From positions 372,001-436,000 of the forward strand of contig JABAQJ010000007.1 in assembly GCA_019186945.1 (NCBI GenBank): a DNA stretch of 64,000 nucleotides, written 5' to 3'. Positions 8,223 through 17,349 of the stretch are shown here, piece by piece. Source of the stretch: Gemmatimonadaceae bacterium (lineage in GTDB: Bacteria > Gemmatimonadota > Gemmatimonadetes > Gemmatimonadales > Gemmatimonadaceae). The position numbers and the translations under genes are program-made. The notes under the pieces were generated by a model, which searched no databases, had not been told where the DNA came from, and saw only the letters and a list, made by a program, of their open reading frames with translations. How positions within the stretch are numbered: the first letter of the stretch is position 1; every line of letters starts with the position of its first letter.

Positions 8223-10820
8223 ATGCCCGACACTCGTCGAACCTCGGCACCTACGCGCTTCCTCATCGCGACGTTCGTTCTCGCTCTGTCTCCACCGAGC
8301 ATGCGGGCGCAGTCGTCGCAGCTACTCGCAACGCGTGGAGGTACGTCCCGTCCGCCGGCAGCCGCGGTAACGGCTAGCGCCGTCCGCGCCGATCGGCCGA
8401 TCGTGATCGACGGTCGCGGCACCGACGACGCGTGGTCTCGAGCGAGCGTCGTCGCCGATTTTCGACAATACGCCCCACAACAGGACGCCGATCCGTCGTT
8501 CGTGACCGAGGCGCGCGTAGCGTACGACGCGCGCAACATCTACGTGTTGGTGCGTGCCTTCGATCCGCATCCCGACAGCCTGATGGCGCAGCTCAGCCGT
8601 CGCGACGAGCGCACGCAGTCCGATTATCTGCGTGTGGTTATCGATTCGTATCATGACAAACGCACCGGGTACCAGTTCGCCGTGAACCCCGCGGGCGTCA
8701 AGCGCGACGTCTACGTCTACAACGATGGCGACGAGGACGTCTCCTGGGACGCAGTCTGGGACGTGCGGACCTCCATCGATTCGTCAGGCTGGATCGCGGA
8801 GTTCCGGATTCCGCTGAGCCAGCTCCGTTTCGCGCCGAAGGACTCCCATACGTTCGGGCTGGGCATACAACGCGAGATCGGCCGGCTCAACGAGCGTATC
8901 GCCTGGCCGCGGTTCAGTCGGGATGCGCCGGGGATCGTGTCGCAGCTGGGCGAGGTCCGCGGCATAGCGGGAGTGGCGACGCCGCGCCGCCTGGAGATTC
9001 TCCCCTATGCGGTGCAGCTGAGCGTCACCGAACAGCGTGGGCGTGACTACGCGCATCCACTGCGCGGTGCGATCGGGGCGGACATCAAGTACGGGCTGAC
9101 GTCGAACCTGACGCTCGATGCCTCAGTGAATCCGGACTTTGGTCAGGTCGAAGCCGATCCCTCCGTCCTCAACCTGAGCGCGTTCGAGCAGTTCTACGAC
9201 GAGAAGCGGCCGTTCTTCCTCGAGGGATCGGGCATCTTTCGATACGACATCAGCTGCAACGACGGGCGGTGCACGGGGCTCTTCTACTCACGACGCATCG
9301 GACGCGCTCCGCAGCTCGGTTGGCGCGCGAGCGACCCGAACGACGTACCGGTCGCTACGACGATTCTGGGGGCGGCGAAGCTGACGGGTCGGCTCAACAA
9401 CGGCCTGTCCGTGGGATTGCTCAATGCCGTGACCGCCCGCGAGCGCCTGTCCGATACTGCGACGCTGGAACCGCGGACGAACTACCTCGTCGGTTCGTTG
9501 CAGAAGGAGTATCGGCAGGGCAGGACAGGATTGGGCGCGATGGCGACGGCGGTGAACCGCGAACTGGATCTCTCCACCGCGGCGTACCTGCGTCGCGAAG
9601 CCTACTCGGCGGGTGCGGAGTTTCGACATCGTTTCGGCGGAGCGAGCGGACGGGACTACAGCCTGTCGGTACAGGCAGCGACCAGCACGGTTCGGGGAAG
9701 CCCGCAGGCAATCGCCAGCACGCAACGCAGTTCGGTGCACTACTACCAGCAGCCGGACGACGACCTGATCTACGACTCGACACGCACGTCGCTCTCGGGC
9801 ACGTGGATGCAGGTCGGCCTCAACAAGCAGGGCGGAAAACGAACGCGCTTCTGGACTGGAATCTGGGCGACCTCTCCGGGCTTCGAGATCAACGACGTGG
9901 GCTTTTCGTCGCGCCTCAATGCGCGAGGCCAGTCGAACTGGTTCGCGTTAGTGTTCAACGAACCGCACGGCTTCTACCAGCGGCTGCAGTTCAACCTGAA
10001 TCAGTGGAATAGCTGGACGTCGGCTGGCCGGCAGGTCGGCCGTGGCGGAAACGTGAACGCGAACGTGACGCTCAGGAACCAGTGGTTCATGTACGGCGGG
10101 CTCGGCGTGGACCTGAGCGCCTGGTGCGCAGTGTGCACACGAGGCGGTCCCTCCCTCTGGCAGAACCGGTCGACGTTCGTGTTCTCGGGTGTGACGAGCG
10201 ACCAGCGCAAGCCGCTGTCCTACGGTCTCAACATCAACGGCAATCGTGGCGACGATGGGCGCTCATCCAGCTTCAATATCGGACCGCAGGTGACGTGGCG
10301 TGTCGCGCCCGGCCTCAGCACCACTCTTCGCGGGACGTTTGCCCACTACGTGGACGAAACGCAGTGGCGAGGGAACTACGGCGAAGTCGCGAGCGATACG
10401 ACGCACTACACCTTCGCGCGCCTGGATCAGAAGCTCGTGTCCGTCACATCGCGTATCGACTACACCGTCTCGCCAGCGCTTTCGCTGCAACTGTACGCCG
10501 AGCCGTTCGCGACCAGCGGTGCGTACGCCGACTGGCGCGAGATCCGGAACGCCGCGGCGAAGGATCTCGACGATCGATTCAAGCCTTTCGTACAACAGGG
10601 CGACCCTGGCGGCTTCAACTTCAAGCAGTTCCGCTCGAATAGCGTGCTGCGGTGGGAATACCGCCCGGGGTCGACGCTATACCTGGTCTGGACGCAGGGT
10701 CGCCAACAGGATGGCGTCGATCCAGGCTCGTTTGAACTGCGCCGCGAATACCGGAATCTCTTCCGTGCGCATCCGATGAACACGTTCCTGATCAAGGTGA
10801 ACTACTGGTTCAGCCTCTGA
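8223..10820 (+). CDS. DUF5916 outer-membrane protein (first paralogue)
   Basis: An 865-residue secreted protein. A signal peptide (residues 1 to about 28, ending SMRAQ) precedes a carbohydrate-binding-like beta domain (PIVIDGRGTDDAWSRA, then FRIPLSQLRF) and a DUF5916 C-terminal part with outer-membrane barrel character. The family block NPDFGQVEADPSVLNLSAF followed by YDEKRPFFLEGS is clear. The protein ends in KVNYWFSL, with the terminal strand pattern expected for barrel insertion. Such proteins are abundant in Bacteroidota and Gemmatimonadota. Their function is unproven, although sugar or peptide handling at the surface is often assumed. The ATG at 8223 is chosen because it starts the signal peptide. 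A paralogue is encoded at 25406-28159. Confidence 0.88.
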   Translation: MPDTRRTSAPTRFLIATFVLALSPPSMRAQSSQLLATRGGTSRPPAAAVTASAVRADRPIVIDGRGTDDAWSRASVVADFRQYAPQQDADPSFVTEARVAYDARNIYVLVRAFDPHPDSLMAQLSRRDERTQSDYLRVVIDSYHDKRTGYQFAVNPAGVKRDVYVYNDGDEDVSWDAVWDVRTSIDSSGWIAEFRIPLSQLRFAPKDSHTFGLGIQREIGRLNERIAWPRFSRDAPGIVSQLGEVRGIAGVATPRRLEILPYAVQLSVTEQRGRDYAHPLRGAIGADIKYGLTSNLTLDASVNPDFGQVEADPSVLNLSAFEQFYDEKRPFFLEGSGIFRYDISCNDGRCTGLFYSRRIGRAPQLGWRASDPNDVPVATTILGAAKLTGRLNNGLSVGLLNAVTARERLSDTATLEPRTNYLVGSLQKEYRQGRTGLGAMATAVNRELDLSTAAYLRREAYSAGAEFRHRFGGASGRDYSLSVQAATSTVRGSPQAIASTQRSSVHYYQQPDDDLIYDSTRTSLSGTWMQVGLNKQGGKRTRFWTGIWATSPGFEINDVGFSSRLNARGQSNWFALVFNEPHGFYQRLQFNLNQWNSWTSAGRQVGRGGNVNANVTLRNQWFMYGGLGVDLSAWCAVCTRGGPSLWQNRSTFVFSGVTSDQRKPLSYGLNINGNRGDDGRSSSFNIGPQVTWRVAPGLSTTLRGTFAHYVDETQWRGNYGEVASDTTHYTFARLDQKLVSVTSRIDYTVSPALSLQLYAEPFATSGAYADWREIRNAAAKDLDDRFKPFVQQGDPGGFNFKQFRSNSVLRWEYRPGSTLYLVWTQGRQQDGVDPGSFELRREYRNLFRAHPMNTFLIKVNYWFSL

Positions 10821-10890
10821 CCGGGTGTGGGGCCTTCCCGGGAGAAGGATGTGGGGGCACTTTTCGCGCGTCCACATCAGCCCCGCGCAC

Positions 10891-11778
10891 ATGTCTGTCG
10901 CTTTCCTCGGACTGGGTGCCATTGGCGCACCCATGGCTTCGCATCTTGCGAAGACGGTCGATCTCGTCGTCTGGAACCGAACTGCCGAGAAGGCTATCGC
11001 CTTTGCGGCGCGGTACGGTGTGAGGACGGCGCCAACCCCCGCTGCTGCAGCTGCTGGCAGAAGCGCGATCATTACCTGTTTGCCGACATCGCGTGAGGTT
11101 GAGGCCGTGCTGGACGGCGCGGACGGTCTCCTGGCCGGGATGAGCCGGGGGAGTACGCTCATCGATTGCACCAGCGGCGATCCCGCGTCGTCACGTCGGA
11201 TCGCTGCGCGCCTTGCGGAACGCGGTATCTGTTTCATCGACGCGCCGGTGAGCGGTGGCGTCGTCGGCGCGGAGAAAGGCACGCTCACCGTCATGGTAGG
11301 TGGAGAACAGGCGACGCTCGATAGCGTCATGCAGCTTCTCGAGACGTTCGGGAAGAAGATCGTACTGGCGGGGCCAGTAGGCTGCGGCCACGCACTCAAG
11401 GCCGTGAACAACGCGCTGCTGGCGGTGCACATCTGGTCCGCCGGCGAAGGCCTCGCGGCTCTCGCCAGGGCCGGCGTCTCGCCCGCGGCGGCGCTCGATG
11501 TCATCAACGCCTCCAGCGGAAGATCGAATGCATCGGAGAACCTGATTCCACAGCGGGTGCTGACGCGCGCATTCCCGCGCACGTTCCGACTGGCGCTGCT
11601 CGAAAAGGATGTCGCGATCGCCGCCGATTTCCTCCGGGAGCAGGAGGTTCCGTCGCCGGTGTTGCAGCAGATCGCGGAACTCTTCCGGCTGGCGCGCGTC
11701 GAGCTTGGCGAGGAGGTGGATCATGTGGAGGCGGTGCGCCTGATCGAACGGCATGCTCGTCAGGAGATTCATGGCTGA
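10891..11778 (+). CDS. NAD(P)-dependent beta-hydroxyacid dehydrogenase
   Basis: A 295-residue enzyme of the 3-hydroxyisobutyrate dehydrogenase family, which oxidises beta-hydroxyacids or reduces the matching semialdehydes with NAD(P). The Rossmann motif GLGAIGAPMASHL is at residues 7-19. IDAPVSGGVVGAEKGTLTVM is the substrate-binding signature, and GHALKAVNNALL carries the Lys that is catalytic in the family. The length fits (about 290-300). The ATG at 10891 puts the Rossmann strand at the very N-terminus, as usual. The stop overlaps the start of the next gene (TGATG), which implies coupling to a SufS-like desulfurase; the metabolic reason for this pairing is not evident. Confidence 0.9.
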   Translation: MSVAFLGLGAIGAPMASHLAKTVDLVVWNRTAEKAIAFAARYGVRTAPTPAAAAAGRSAIITCLPTSREVEAVLDGADGLLAGMSRGSTLIDCTSGDPASSRRIAARLAERGICFIDAPVSGGVVGAEKGTLTVMVGGEQATLDSVMQLLETFGKKIVLAGPVGCGHALKAVNNALLAVHIWSAGEGLAALARAGVSPAAALDVINASSGRSNASENLIPQRVLTRAFPRTFRLALLEKDVAIAADFLREQEVPSPVLQQIAELFRLARVELGEEVDHVEAVRLIERHARQEIHG

Positions 11779-13049
11779 TGTCGAGCACAATGCAGCGGAC
11801 GGCGGCCAGGATCGATGAGGCTGACGATGTCCTGTCGGTTGACCGGATCAGGGACGCGTTTCCCGCGCTGGGCCGTCAACATGCAGGGCATCCGGTCGCC
11901 TATTTCGATGGTCCTGGGGGCACGCAGGTGCCGGCGCCGGTCGTGGACGCGATGGTCGACTACCTGTACCGTCACAACGCCAACACGCACTGGAACTATC
12001 CGACCAGCGCCGAGACCGATGCGCTGATCGCTGGCGCTCGCGGGGCGATGGCAGCCTTCTTCAATTCGCGAGCGGACGAGGTGGTATTCGGCAACAACAT
12101 GACCACGCTCACCTTCCACGTTGCCCGCGCGTTAGGCAGGCGGTGGGGGCCAGGCGACGAAGTCGTGGTTACGGAGTTGGACCATCACGCCAATGTCGCT
12201 CCCTGGCGGACGTTGGAGACGGAGCGAGGGGTGACGATTCGCACCGTTCCGTTCGATCCCGCGACCGGATTGCTGGACTGGGACGCGCTCGAGACGTTGC
12301 TCAACCGTCGGACGCGTCTGCTCGCCATTGGGGCCGCGTCCAATGCCATCGGCACCGTCAACGATGTGGCTGTGGCGACGGGACTGGCGCATCGAGCCGG
12401 CGCGTTGTGCTACGTGGACTGCGTCCATTCTGCCGCGCACGGCGTCACTGACGTGCGCGCGATCGGCTGCGACTTCCTCGCCTGCTCACCCTACAAGTTC
12501 TATGGCCCGCATGCCGGCGTCCTGTTCGCGAGGGCGGATGTGATGGCGGCGCTCGATGTGCCGAAACTGGATCCCGCGCCAAACGAAATCCCCGATCGAC
12601 TGGAAACCGGGACGCAGAATCACGAGGGGATCGCCGGTACCGCCGCGGCAGTTCATTTCCTTGCCTCGCTGGCGTTCGGCACGTCGATGCGCGAGCGCCT
12701 GGTTCGGTCGCTCAGCACGCTGCACGCGCGTGGCGACGAACTTGTCGGTCTGATGTGGGAAGGGCTTGCGGGCGTGCCCGGGGTTCGGTTGTATGGGCCG
12801 ATTCCAGGCACCGCACCGCGCACGCCGACCGTGTCCTTCACGATCGAGGGTCAGCCATCGGCACGCGTGGCCGAAAAGCTGGCGGAGCGTGGCATCTTCG
12901 CATCCCATGGCGACTTCTACGCCACAACGGTCATCGAACGCCTGGGTCATTTGGCGGATGGCGTGGTCAGGGCGGGATGCGCCTGCTATACGACTGCCGG
13001 TGAGATAGAGCGACTGGTGGGTGCGATCCGGGAAATCGCTGGCGAATAG
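11778..13049 (+). CDS. SufS-like cysteine desulfurase family protein
   Basis: A 423-residue class-V aminotransferase-fold enzyme of the cysteine desulfurase-like subgroup. It binds PLP through the Lys in SPYKFYGPHAGVLFA (about residue 240). Other recognisable segments are YFDGPGGTQVP near the N-terminus, NNMTTLTFHVARAL, ELDHHANVAPW with the His that stacks on PLP, and the LETGTQNHEG loop. These features match the SufS-like subgroup that usually sits outside suf operons, and no sufBCD genes are nearby. Desulfuration is therefore a family-based inference and another PLP lyase activity is possible. The start overlaps the preceding dehydrogenase stop. Leu-Gly in RALGRRWG uses TTAGGC. Confidence 0.87.
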   Translation: MSSTMQRTAARIDEADDVLSVDRIRDAFPALGRQHAGHPVAYFDGPGGTQVPAPVVDAMVDYLYRHNANTHWNYPTSAETDALIAGARGAMAAFFNSRADEVVFGNNMTTLTFHVARALGRRWGPGDEVVVTELDHHANVAPWRTLETERGVTIRTVPFDPATGLLDWDALETLLNRRTRLLAIGAASNAIGTVNDVAVATGLAHRAGALCYVDCVHSAAHGVTDVRAIGCDFLACSPYKFYGPHAGVLFARADVMAALDVPKLDPAPNEIPDRLETGTQNHEGIAGTAAAVHFLASLAFGTSMRERLVRSLSTLHARGDELVGLMWEGLAGVPGVRLYGPIPGTAPRTPTVSFTIEGQPSARVAEKLAERGIFASHGDFYATTVIERLGHLADGVVRAGCACYTTAGEIERLVGAIREIAGE

Positions 13050-13129
13050 GTCCGGGCTTTGCGTCAAACGGGAATCTGCGAGCTGTCGCTCCGTTTCGTA
13101 GATTTAACCGCACCGGTTCCGTTGCATCG

Positions 13130-14287
13130 ATGTTCACGCGTTTTCTGAAGTTTTCGCTTCCTACCATCCTGATAGCCGCCCTCGGCTGCGAGCGGTCGTT
13201 CTGGACGCCGCCGCAATCCGATCTCCTGGTGTCGGCGGGGGACTCGACGTACTGGGTGCGTTCCGACGGTCGAACGACCAGCGTGCGTGCGGCGTCCTTT
13301 CTGCTGGCGCACGTGGACGGCCGGTTTTCCGAGATTTACATCGTGGATCAGGATCGGTCTTTCGCGGACGCCGTGATCGTCGGACAGCGCGTGTACCAGC
13401 GTGACCTGATCACCGGCGATTCGGTGTTGCTGCTGGACGACAGCACGACTCGGGAAGTGGCCATGCGATATGCGCGGGAGCATCCTGGCGAAATGCCGTT
13501 GGCCATCGACGAAGCGGAGAACCCCGACGCGGCGACGATCGCTTATACGGACACCGAGATCGTCGACGTGCTCGGCCCCTACGTGACCTACGAGCAGCAC
13601 ATCGACATGGATGGGTCGTGGCTGAGTGGCTCGCACAGCAGCCGGCGTGGCGTCATCGACTTGCGCACGGCGCAACCGGTCAGGCTGGAGGATCTGGTGG
13701 GTAGGCGTGGGGCGACGACCCTGCGATTGCAGGGTGTGTCCATGCTTGGTTCGGCGAGCGATTCGATACGTGCCATCGGGGATGCGCGTGCGGCGCGGGC
13801 GAAGGAAGCGATCGCCGGCTTCGTTTTCGATTCCAGCAGTTTCTCGCTCGTCGAGAGTGCTGGCGTGCCGGCGATCGCGTTCTTCGTTCCGGGGCGGGGA
13901 GTTCGGGCTGCCGGTTATGCCTTCCCGCTGGCCCCGATCGACATTCCTCCGGGCACATGGTGGCAGGATGTCAGGGCGACTCTTCCCACTTCTGTGCCGG
14001 GAGGTGACGAGTTCTGGCCGGGCAGGGATCATGAGGTAGTCGCGCGCTACGATACTAGCGGGACGCGTGCGCGCATTCTGCTGCGGCGTCCGGGCAAGTC
14101 GCGCGAATGGCCGATTGCCGACGTACAGGCACCGGTTCGCCGCGTTCTTCGCATTCCGGCTGCCGGACCCGAGTCGACCGAAGCCTTGGGGCGCGCCTTC
14201 GATGACGCTGTGCTGTATAGCGGAGAGGCTCGCACTGCCAGCAACACGCGGAGTCCTGCCAAGGGCGCCGCACGACTTCGCACCTGA
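13130..14287 (+). CDS. Putative lipoprotein of unknown family
   Basis: A 385-residue exported protein that I cannot assign. Residues 1-20 form a lipoprotein signal peptide with the lipobox ALGC (Cys20). The mature part is rich in Asp, Ser and Arg with beta-strand-like periodicity. It contains a central stretch, VDVLGPYVTYEQHIDMDG, followed by RRGVIDLRTAQPVRLEDLVG, a pattern also seen in secreted proteins that store a summary of protein state; no catalytic motif is visible. It starts 80 bases after the desulfurase gene and ends 10 bases before the thioesterase gene. Codon use is ordinary for the window, so it looks like a lineage-specific envelope protein. Confidence 0.7.
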   Translation: MFTRFLKFSLPTILIAALGCERSFWTPPQSDLLVSAGDSTYWVRSDGRTTSVRAASFLLAHVDGRFSEIYIVDQDRSFADAVIVGQRVYQRDLITGDSVLLLDDSTTREVAMRYAREHPGEMPLAIDEAENPDAATIAYTDTEIVDVLGPYVTYEQHIDMDGSWLSGSHSSRRGVIDLRTAQPVRLEDLVGRRGATTLRLQGVSMLGSASDSIRAIGDARAARAKEAIAGFVFDSSSFSLVESAGVPAIAFFVPGRGVRAAGYAFPLAPIDIPPGTWWQDVRATLPTSVPGGDEFWPGRDHEVVARYDTSGTRARILLRRPGKSREWPIADVQAPVRRVLRIPAAGPESTEALGRAFDDAVLYSGEARTASNTRSPAKGAARLRT

Positions 14288-14297
14288 CCGTACTCGC

Positions 14298-14792
14298 GTG
14301 ACACTGACCGAACGTCCAAGCAAGACGTGCCGGGAGTCTCAGCACGAGACATCCGAACTGATGATGCCACAGCACGCCAACAACCTTGGCCACGTGTTCG
14401 GCGGCGTCATCCTGGCGATGATGGATACGACCGCTGCCGTCGCGGCAATTCGGCACGCCCGCTCCACCTGCGTCACGGCGTCGATCGATCGCGTCGATTT
14501 TCGCGAGCCCATCCACCTTGGCGACCTGGTTCTGATGAAGGCGTCCGTCAATTATGTGGGGCGCACGTCCATGGAAATCGGCGTGCGGGTGGAAGCGGAG
14601 GACGTGCTCTCGGGGAGGCGGCGCCACACGAACTCGTGCTACCTCACCTTCGTGGCGGTTGACCGCAACGGACGCCCGATGGATGTTCCATCGCTTCGGC
14701 CGGAGAGCGAGGATGAGATACGCCGGTTCAACGCGGCTGTCGAGCGACGTCGGCGCCGGCTCGAGGAACGCGAGGCGGAACGGAAGCGGTAA
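14298..14792 (+). CDS. Acyl-CoA thioesterase (hotdog fold)
   Basis: A 164-residue hotdog-fold acyl-CoA hydrolase of the YciA/BFIT type, which cleaves acyl-CoA to free acid and CoA. The segment ETSELMMPQHANNLGHVFGG is the conserved helix-start block, with Asn and Gly residues lining the site, followed by AMMDTTAAVAAIRHA. The VDFREPIHLGDLV and VNYVGRTSMEIGVRVEAED blocks complete one hotdog domain. The start is a GTG at 14298, which gives the N-terminal SKTCRESQ segment that aligns with family members. A start at the internal ATG would cut off the first strand. It begins 10 bases after the upstream lipoprotein and is followed after four bases by the DUF2203 gene. Confidence 0.87.
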   Translation: MTLTERPSKTCRESQHETSELMMPQHANNLGHVFGGVILAMMDTTAAVAAIRHARSTCVTASIDRVDFREPIHLGDLVLMKASVNYVGRTSMEIGVRVEAEDVLSGRRRHTNSCYLTFVAVDRNGRPMDVPSLRPESEDEIRRFNAAVERRRRRLEEREAERKR

Positions 14793-14796
14793 GCGG

Positions 14797-15195
14797 ATGA
14801 AGCGAACGTTTACCGTCGACCAGGCCAACCGCATGCTGCCGCTCGTCGAGCGGATCGTGCGGGACATCGTTACGCATCACGAGCGCTGGCAGCAGGTCGT
14901 GGGCGAGTTTGAACTGGCGAACCTGCCGGGAACCGTGCAGGGCTCCGCGGAGCGCGCGTTGCGGCTCCAGGAGGATGCGGAACGTCTTGCTGCCGATATT
15001 CAGGGTTTCGTCGGCGAGCTGGAGGAGCTGGGCGTCGAGTTCAAGAGCTTCGATCTTGGGCTGGTGGATTTTCCCAGTATCCGCGACGGCAGAGCGGTGC
15101 TCCTGTGCTGGAAGCTGAACGAACCAGCGGTAGCGCATTGGCACGAGATCTCAGACGGCTTCAGCGGGCGACAGCCCTTGCTGCGAGCCGTATAA
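14797..15195 (+). CDS. DUF2203 family protein
   Basis: A 132-residue cytoplasmic protein of the DUF2203 family, whose function is unknown. It opens with KRTFTVDQANRMLPLVERIVRDIV, the family start. A long, probably coiled-coil helix follows (about residues 45-80; ERALRLQEDAERLAADI), then the diagnostic GVEFKSFDLGLVDFPSIRDGR and VLLCWKLNEPAVAHWHE with its conserved Cys, Trp and His. The predicted fold is an antiparallel helical hairpin plus a small beta region. The ATG at 14797 lies four bases after the thioesterase stop, in a likely shared transcript. Confidence 0.88.
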   Translation: MKRTFTVDQANRMLPLVERIVRDIVTHHERWQQVVGEFELANLPGTVQGSAERALRLQEDAERLAADIQGFVGELEELGVEFKSFDLGLVDFPSIRDGRAVLLCWKLNEPAVAHWHEISDGFSGRQPLLRAV

Positions 15196-15220
15196 CCGGA
15201 ACAGGACCTATTCCTTGCGC

Positions 15221-15499
15221 ATGAAGACGTTTCGATCGCCTAACGGCACATGGTGGGGTGTGCGCGTGCAGTCACCCAGTCACAGCAGCGCGCTAGTGCT
15301 GTTCATGCATCCCGACGGCGCGACGTCGCGCCGCGATCGCTACGCGTGGCTCAACGCGTCGACGGCGGAAGCCAGCGATCCGACGGCGCGCCTGAAGCCG
15401 GACGCCGTCCTGGCGTCGCTCGATGAGCCTGCGATAGCGCGGCTGTTCCGGAGATCGATGCCGGTCGACACGCGGCGGCCATCGTACATCGTGTCGTAG
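15221..15499 (+). CDS. Small hypothetical protein
   Basis: A 92-residue soluble protein of no recognised family. It begins MKTFRSPNGTWWGVRVQSPS and contains VLFMHPDG and DRYAWLNAS, giving a short beta-rich N-terminal half and a helical C-terminal half (LASLDEPAIARLFRRS). The ATG at 15221 is preferred to a TTG two codons upstream; a GGAACAGGA stretch lies 12-20 bases before it. It follows DUF2203 after 25 bases, so it may be the last gene of that transcript. Third-position GC is high, which supports real coding. It converges on rnz. Confidence 0.6.
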   Translation: MKTFRSPNGTWWGVRVQSPSHSSALVLFMHPDGATSRRDRYAWLNASTAEASDPTARLKPDAVLASLDEPAIARLFRRSMPVDTRRPSYIVS

Positions 15500-15523
15500 G
15501 AAGGATCGGGCAACGGGACGCCT

Positions 15524-16456
15524 TCAGGGCGTTTCCTCGTCGCCGAACGGTATCGTCACCTCCATTCCATCGCGTGCCACCGAGGTGTTGGGGAAGACGG
15601 CGCGCGCCTCGCGCTCGAGCTGACTGGTATCGCGCGAGTAGCGTGCGGAAATGTGTGTCAGGAGGAGTCGACGGGTCCTGGCACCGAGGGCGACCAGGGC
15701 TGCCTCGCGGGCCGTCGAGTGTCCGGTTTCTGCGGCGCGAGCGGCTTCTTCTTCGGCGAACGTGGCCTCGTGTACGAGAACGTCCGCGCTCGTTGCCGCG
15801 TCGATGGTGGCGGCATGCGGACGCGTATCGCCGGTGAGGACGATGCGTCGCCCTTGCCTGGGAGGCCCGACCAGGGTCGTGGGATCGATGACGCGCCCGT
15901 CGTCGAGCGTGATCGTTTCCAGCCGGTGCAGTTTGCCCCAGAGCGGGCCCTCGGGCACACCTAACGAGCGCGCCATGTCCGGATGGAACCGCCCTCGTCG
16001 CTCGGCCTCGATCAGGGCATAGCCCAGCGACGGAGTTCCGCGGTGGTCGTGCTCGAACGCGACGATTTCGTAGTCCTGGCGCTGCAGTCGATCGCCCGGG
16101 GAGACGTCGCAGATGTCGATGGGAAACGTGAGGCGTTCGATGCCCATCAACTCGTTTCGCCGCAGGACGCGGGTTGCGCCACGGGGGCCATGGAGGCGCA
16201 GCGGCTCGGTGCGTCCCTGCAGCGACATCGTGCGCATCAGGCCAATCACGCCCAGGAAGTGATCCGTGTGGAAGTGCGTGAAGTAGATGTCCTGGATGTT
16301 GAAGCTGATTCCGTAGCGCATCATCTGGCGCTGGGTGCCTTCGCCGCAGTCGAACAGCATTGTCTCGCCCTCGCGGATGAGCGCTATCGCGGCGACTCCC
16401 CGTTCGATCGTGGGTCGCGATGCCGACGTGCCGAGGAAACGGAGGCTGAGGGGCAT
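15524..16456 (-). CDS. rnz: Ribonuclease Z
   Basis: A 310-residue zinc-dependent endonuclease that trims the 3' ends of tRNA precursors. It is a metallo-beta-lactamase-fold protein with the tRNase Z signature FDCGEGTQRQ (about residue 37) and the zinc motif THFHTDHFLG (about 59-68). Further ligands lie in VLTGDTRP, VHEATF and LLLTHISARY (HxS). The segment REAALVALGARTRRL is the usual helix before the last metal site. The ATG at 16456 is used because the family begins a few residues before the FLGTSASRPT strand. It converges with the small hypothetical gene. Leu-Gly in RSLGVPEG is encoded by TTAGGT. Confidence 0.95.
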   Translation of the reverse strand: MPLSLRFLGTSASRPTIERGVAAIALIREGETMLFDCGEGTQRQMMRYGISFNIQDIYFTHFHTDHFLGVIGLMRTMSLQGRTEPLRLHGPRGATRVLRRNELMGIERLTFPIDICDVSPGDRLQRQDYEIVAFEHDHRGTPSLGYALIEAERRGRFHPDMARSLGVPEGPLWGKLHRLETITLDDGRVIDPTTLVGPPRQGRRIVLTGDTRPHAATIDAATSADVLVHEATFAEEEAARAAETGHSTAREAALVALGARTRRLLLTHISARYSRDTSQLEREARAVFPNTSVARDGMEVTIPFGDEETP

Positions 16457-16777
16457 TGGCGCGCGCAATATAGGTCCGGCAGCCCCGTCTGTGACGTGGA
16501 TTGCAGCAGCGGGCTGAGCCGGCTCTCATGATTTCCCGGTCCGTAGCGCGGTACTGGCGTGGACGGATGGGAATCAGGGACAGATGAGGTCGCTTTGGCG
16601 CCGATCGAACGAGGTATTTCGCGCCGGAGACGATCGGCGTAGGATGCATTCCGTGGTATTGGGCTGCCCTGATGGCAGCAGTTGGTTTGTTTTACGGGCG
16701 CCGGGCGGGGCGCACGAAGGTCGTGACTTCCGTCGGCGTTAGGCGCGGGAATCCCGCAGCAGGGAGGAATCGCCGTT
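16457..16777. other. Intergenic region with GC palindrome
   Basis: About 320 bases separate divergent rnz and the KGG stress gene, and I find no gene in them. The notable structure is a perfect palindrome, GCGGGA-A-TCCCGC at 16745-16757, directly after a CGTTAGGC octamer (16737-16744) and just before the ribosome-binding site of the KGG gene. A weaker stem, CTGCC-ctgat-GGCAG, lies near 16663-16677. Both could be regulatory for the stress gene; neither is proven. Confidence 0.35.
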
Positions 16778-17131
16778 ATGACGGGAAAGAGCAGGCGCGG
16801 CTTTGCGTCGATGGATCCCGCGCGTCAGCGGGAAATCGCGAGCCGGGGCGGTCGAGCCGCCCACGAGAAGGGTACGGCGCACGAGTGGTCGCGCGATGAG
16901 GCCAGAGTCGCCGGTCGGAAAGGTGGCGAGGTGGTCAGTCGCGATCGCGAGCACATGTCGATGATCGGTCGCGAGGGTGGCGAAGCACGTGGACGGAACA
17001 ACGCGCGAGCGCGTAATGGGGGGCTGGCGGACCGCGAGTCGGCGATGGAGGTCGCGCGGGACGCGGTGCCGAGCAATGAATCGCTGAGGTCGCAGCCGCT
17101 GCCGAGTCGGGAGGATCGAGCGACCGTCTAG
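16778..17131 (+). CDS. KGG-repeat general stress protein
   Basis: A 117-residue, highly charged and probably disordered hydrophilin-like protein with repeated KGG-type units. The copies visible are GFASMDPARQREIASRGGRAAHEKG, then DEARVAGRKGGEVVSRDREHM, then IGREGGEARGRNN. The family (YciG/GsiB-like, KGG motif) is associated with desiccation, heat and starvation stress, and its exact role is unknown. The start is very well marked: AGGGAGGA lies nine bases before the ATG. A perfect palindrome sits immediately upstream of that site (16745-16757), which may regulate the gene. It is the last ordinary gene before the mobile-element region. Confidence 0.85.
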   Translation: MTGKSRRGFASMDPARQREIASRGGRAAHEKGTAHEWSRDEARVAGRKGGEVVSRDREHMSMIGREGGEARGRNNARARNGGLADRESAMEVARDAVPSNESLRSQPLPSREDRATV

Positions 17132-17349
17132 TGCGGTGTGTCTCCGGTTTTCCGCGTGAGGAGTCGGCGGCAAGCGCGTCAGGTTAGGTGCGACTAGCCG
17201 ACGCGCGGAAGCCGATATGGGCAGAAGATCTGCGCCGCTGCGTACCTTGGGGGCGCCGGGTCTGTCCCAAGGCTAGTTGAAGTTCAGGTGATGGCCTCGG
17301 TGTGAGCCGCTCAGGCAGCGGCAGAGCTCGTGATCATCTTCCGGGTGGA

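Noticed and set aside
17183-17189. GTTAGGT as another cassette boundary.
   Set aside because: No RYYYAAC partner box or palindromic arms lie within the 60-150 bases upstream.
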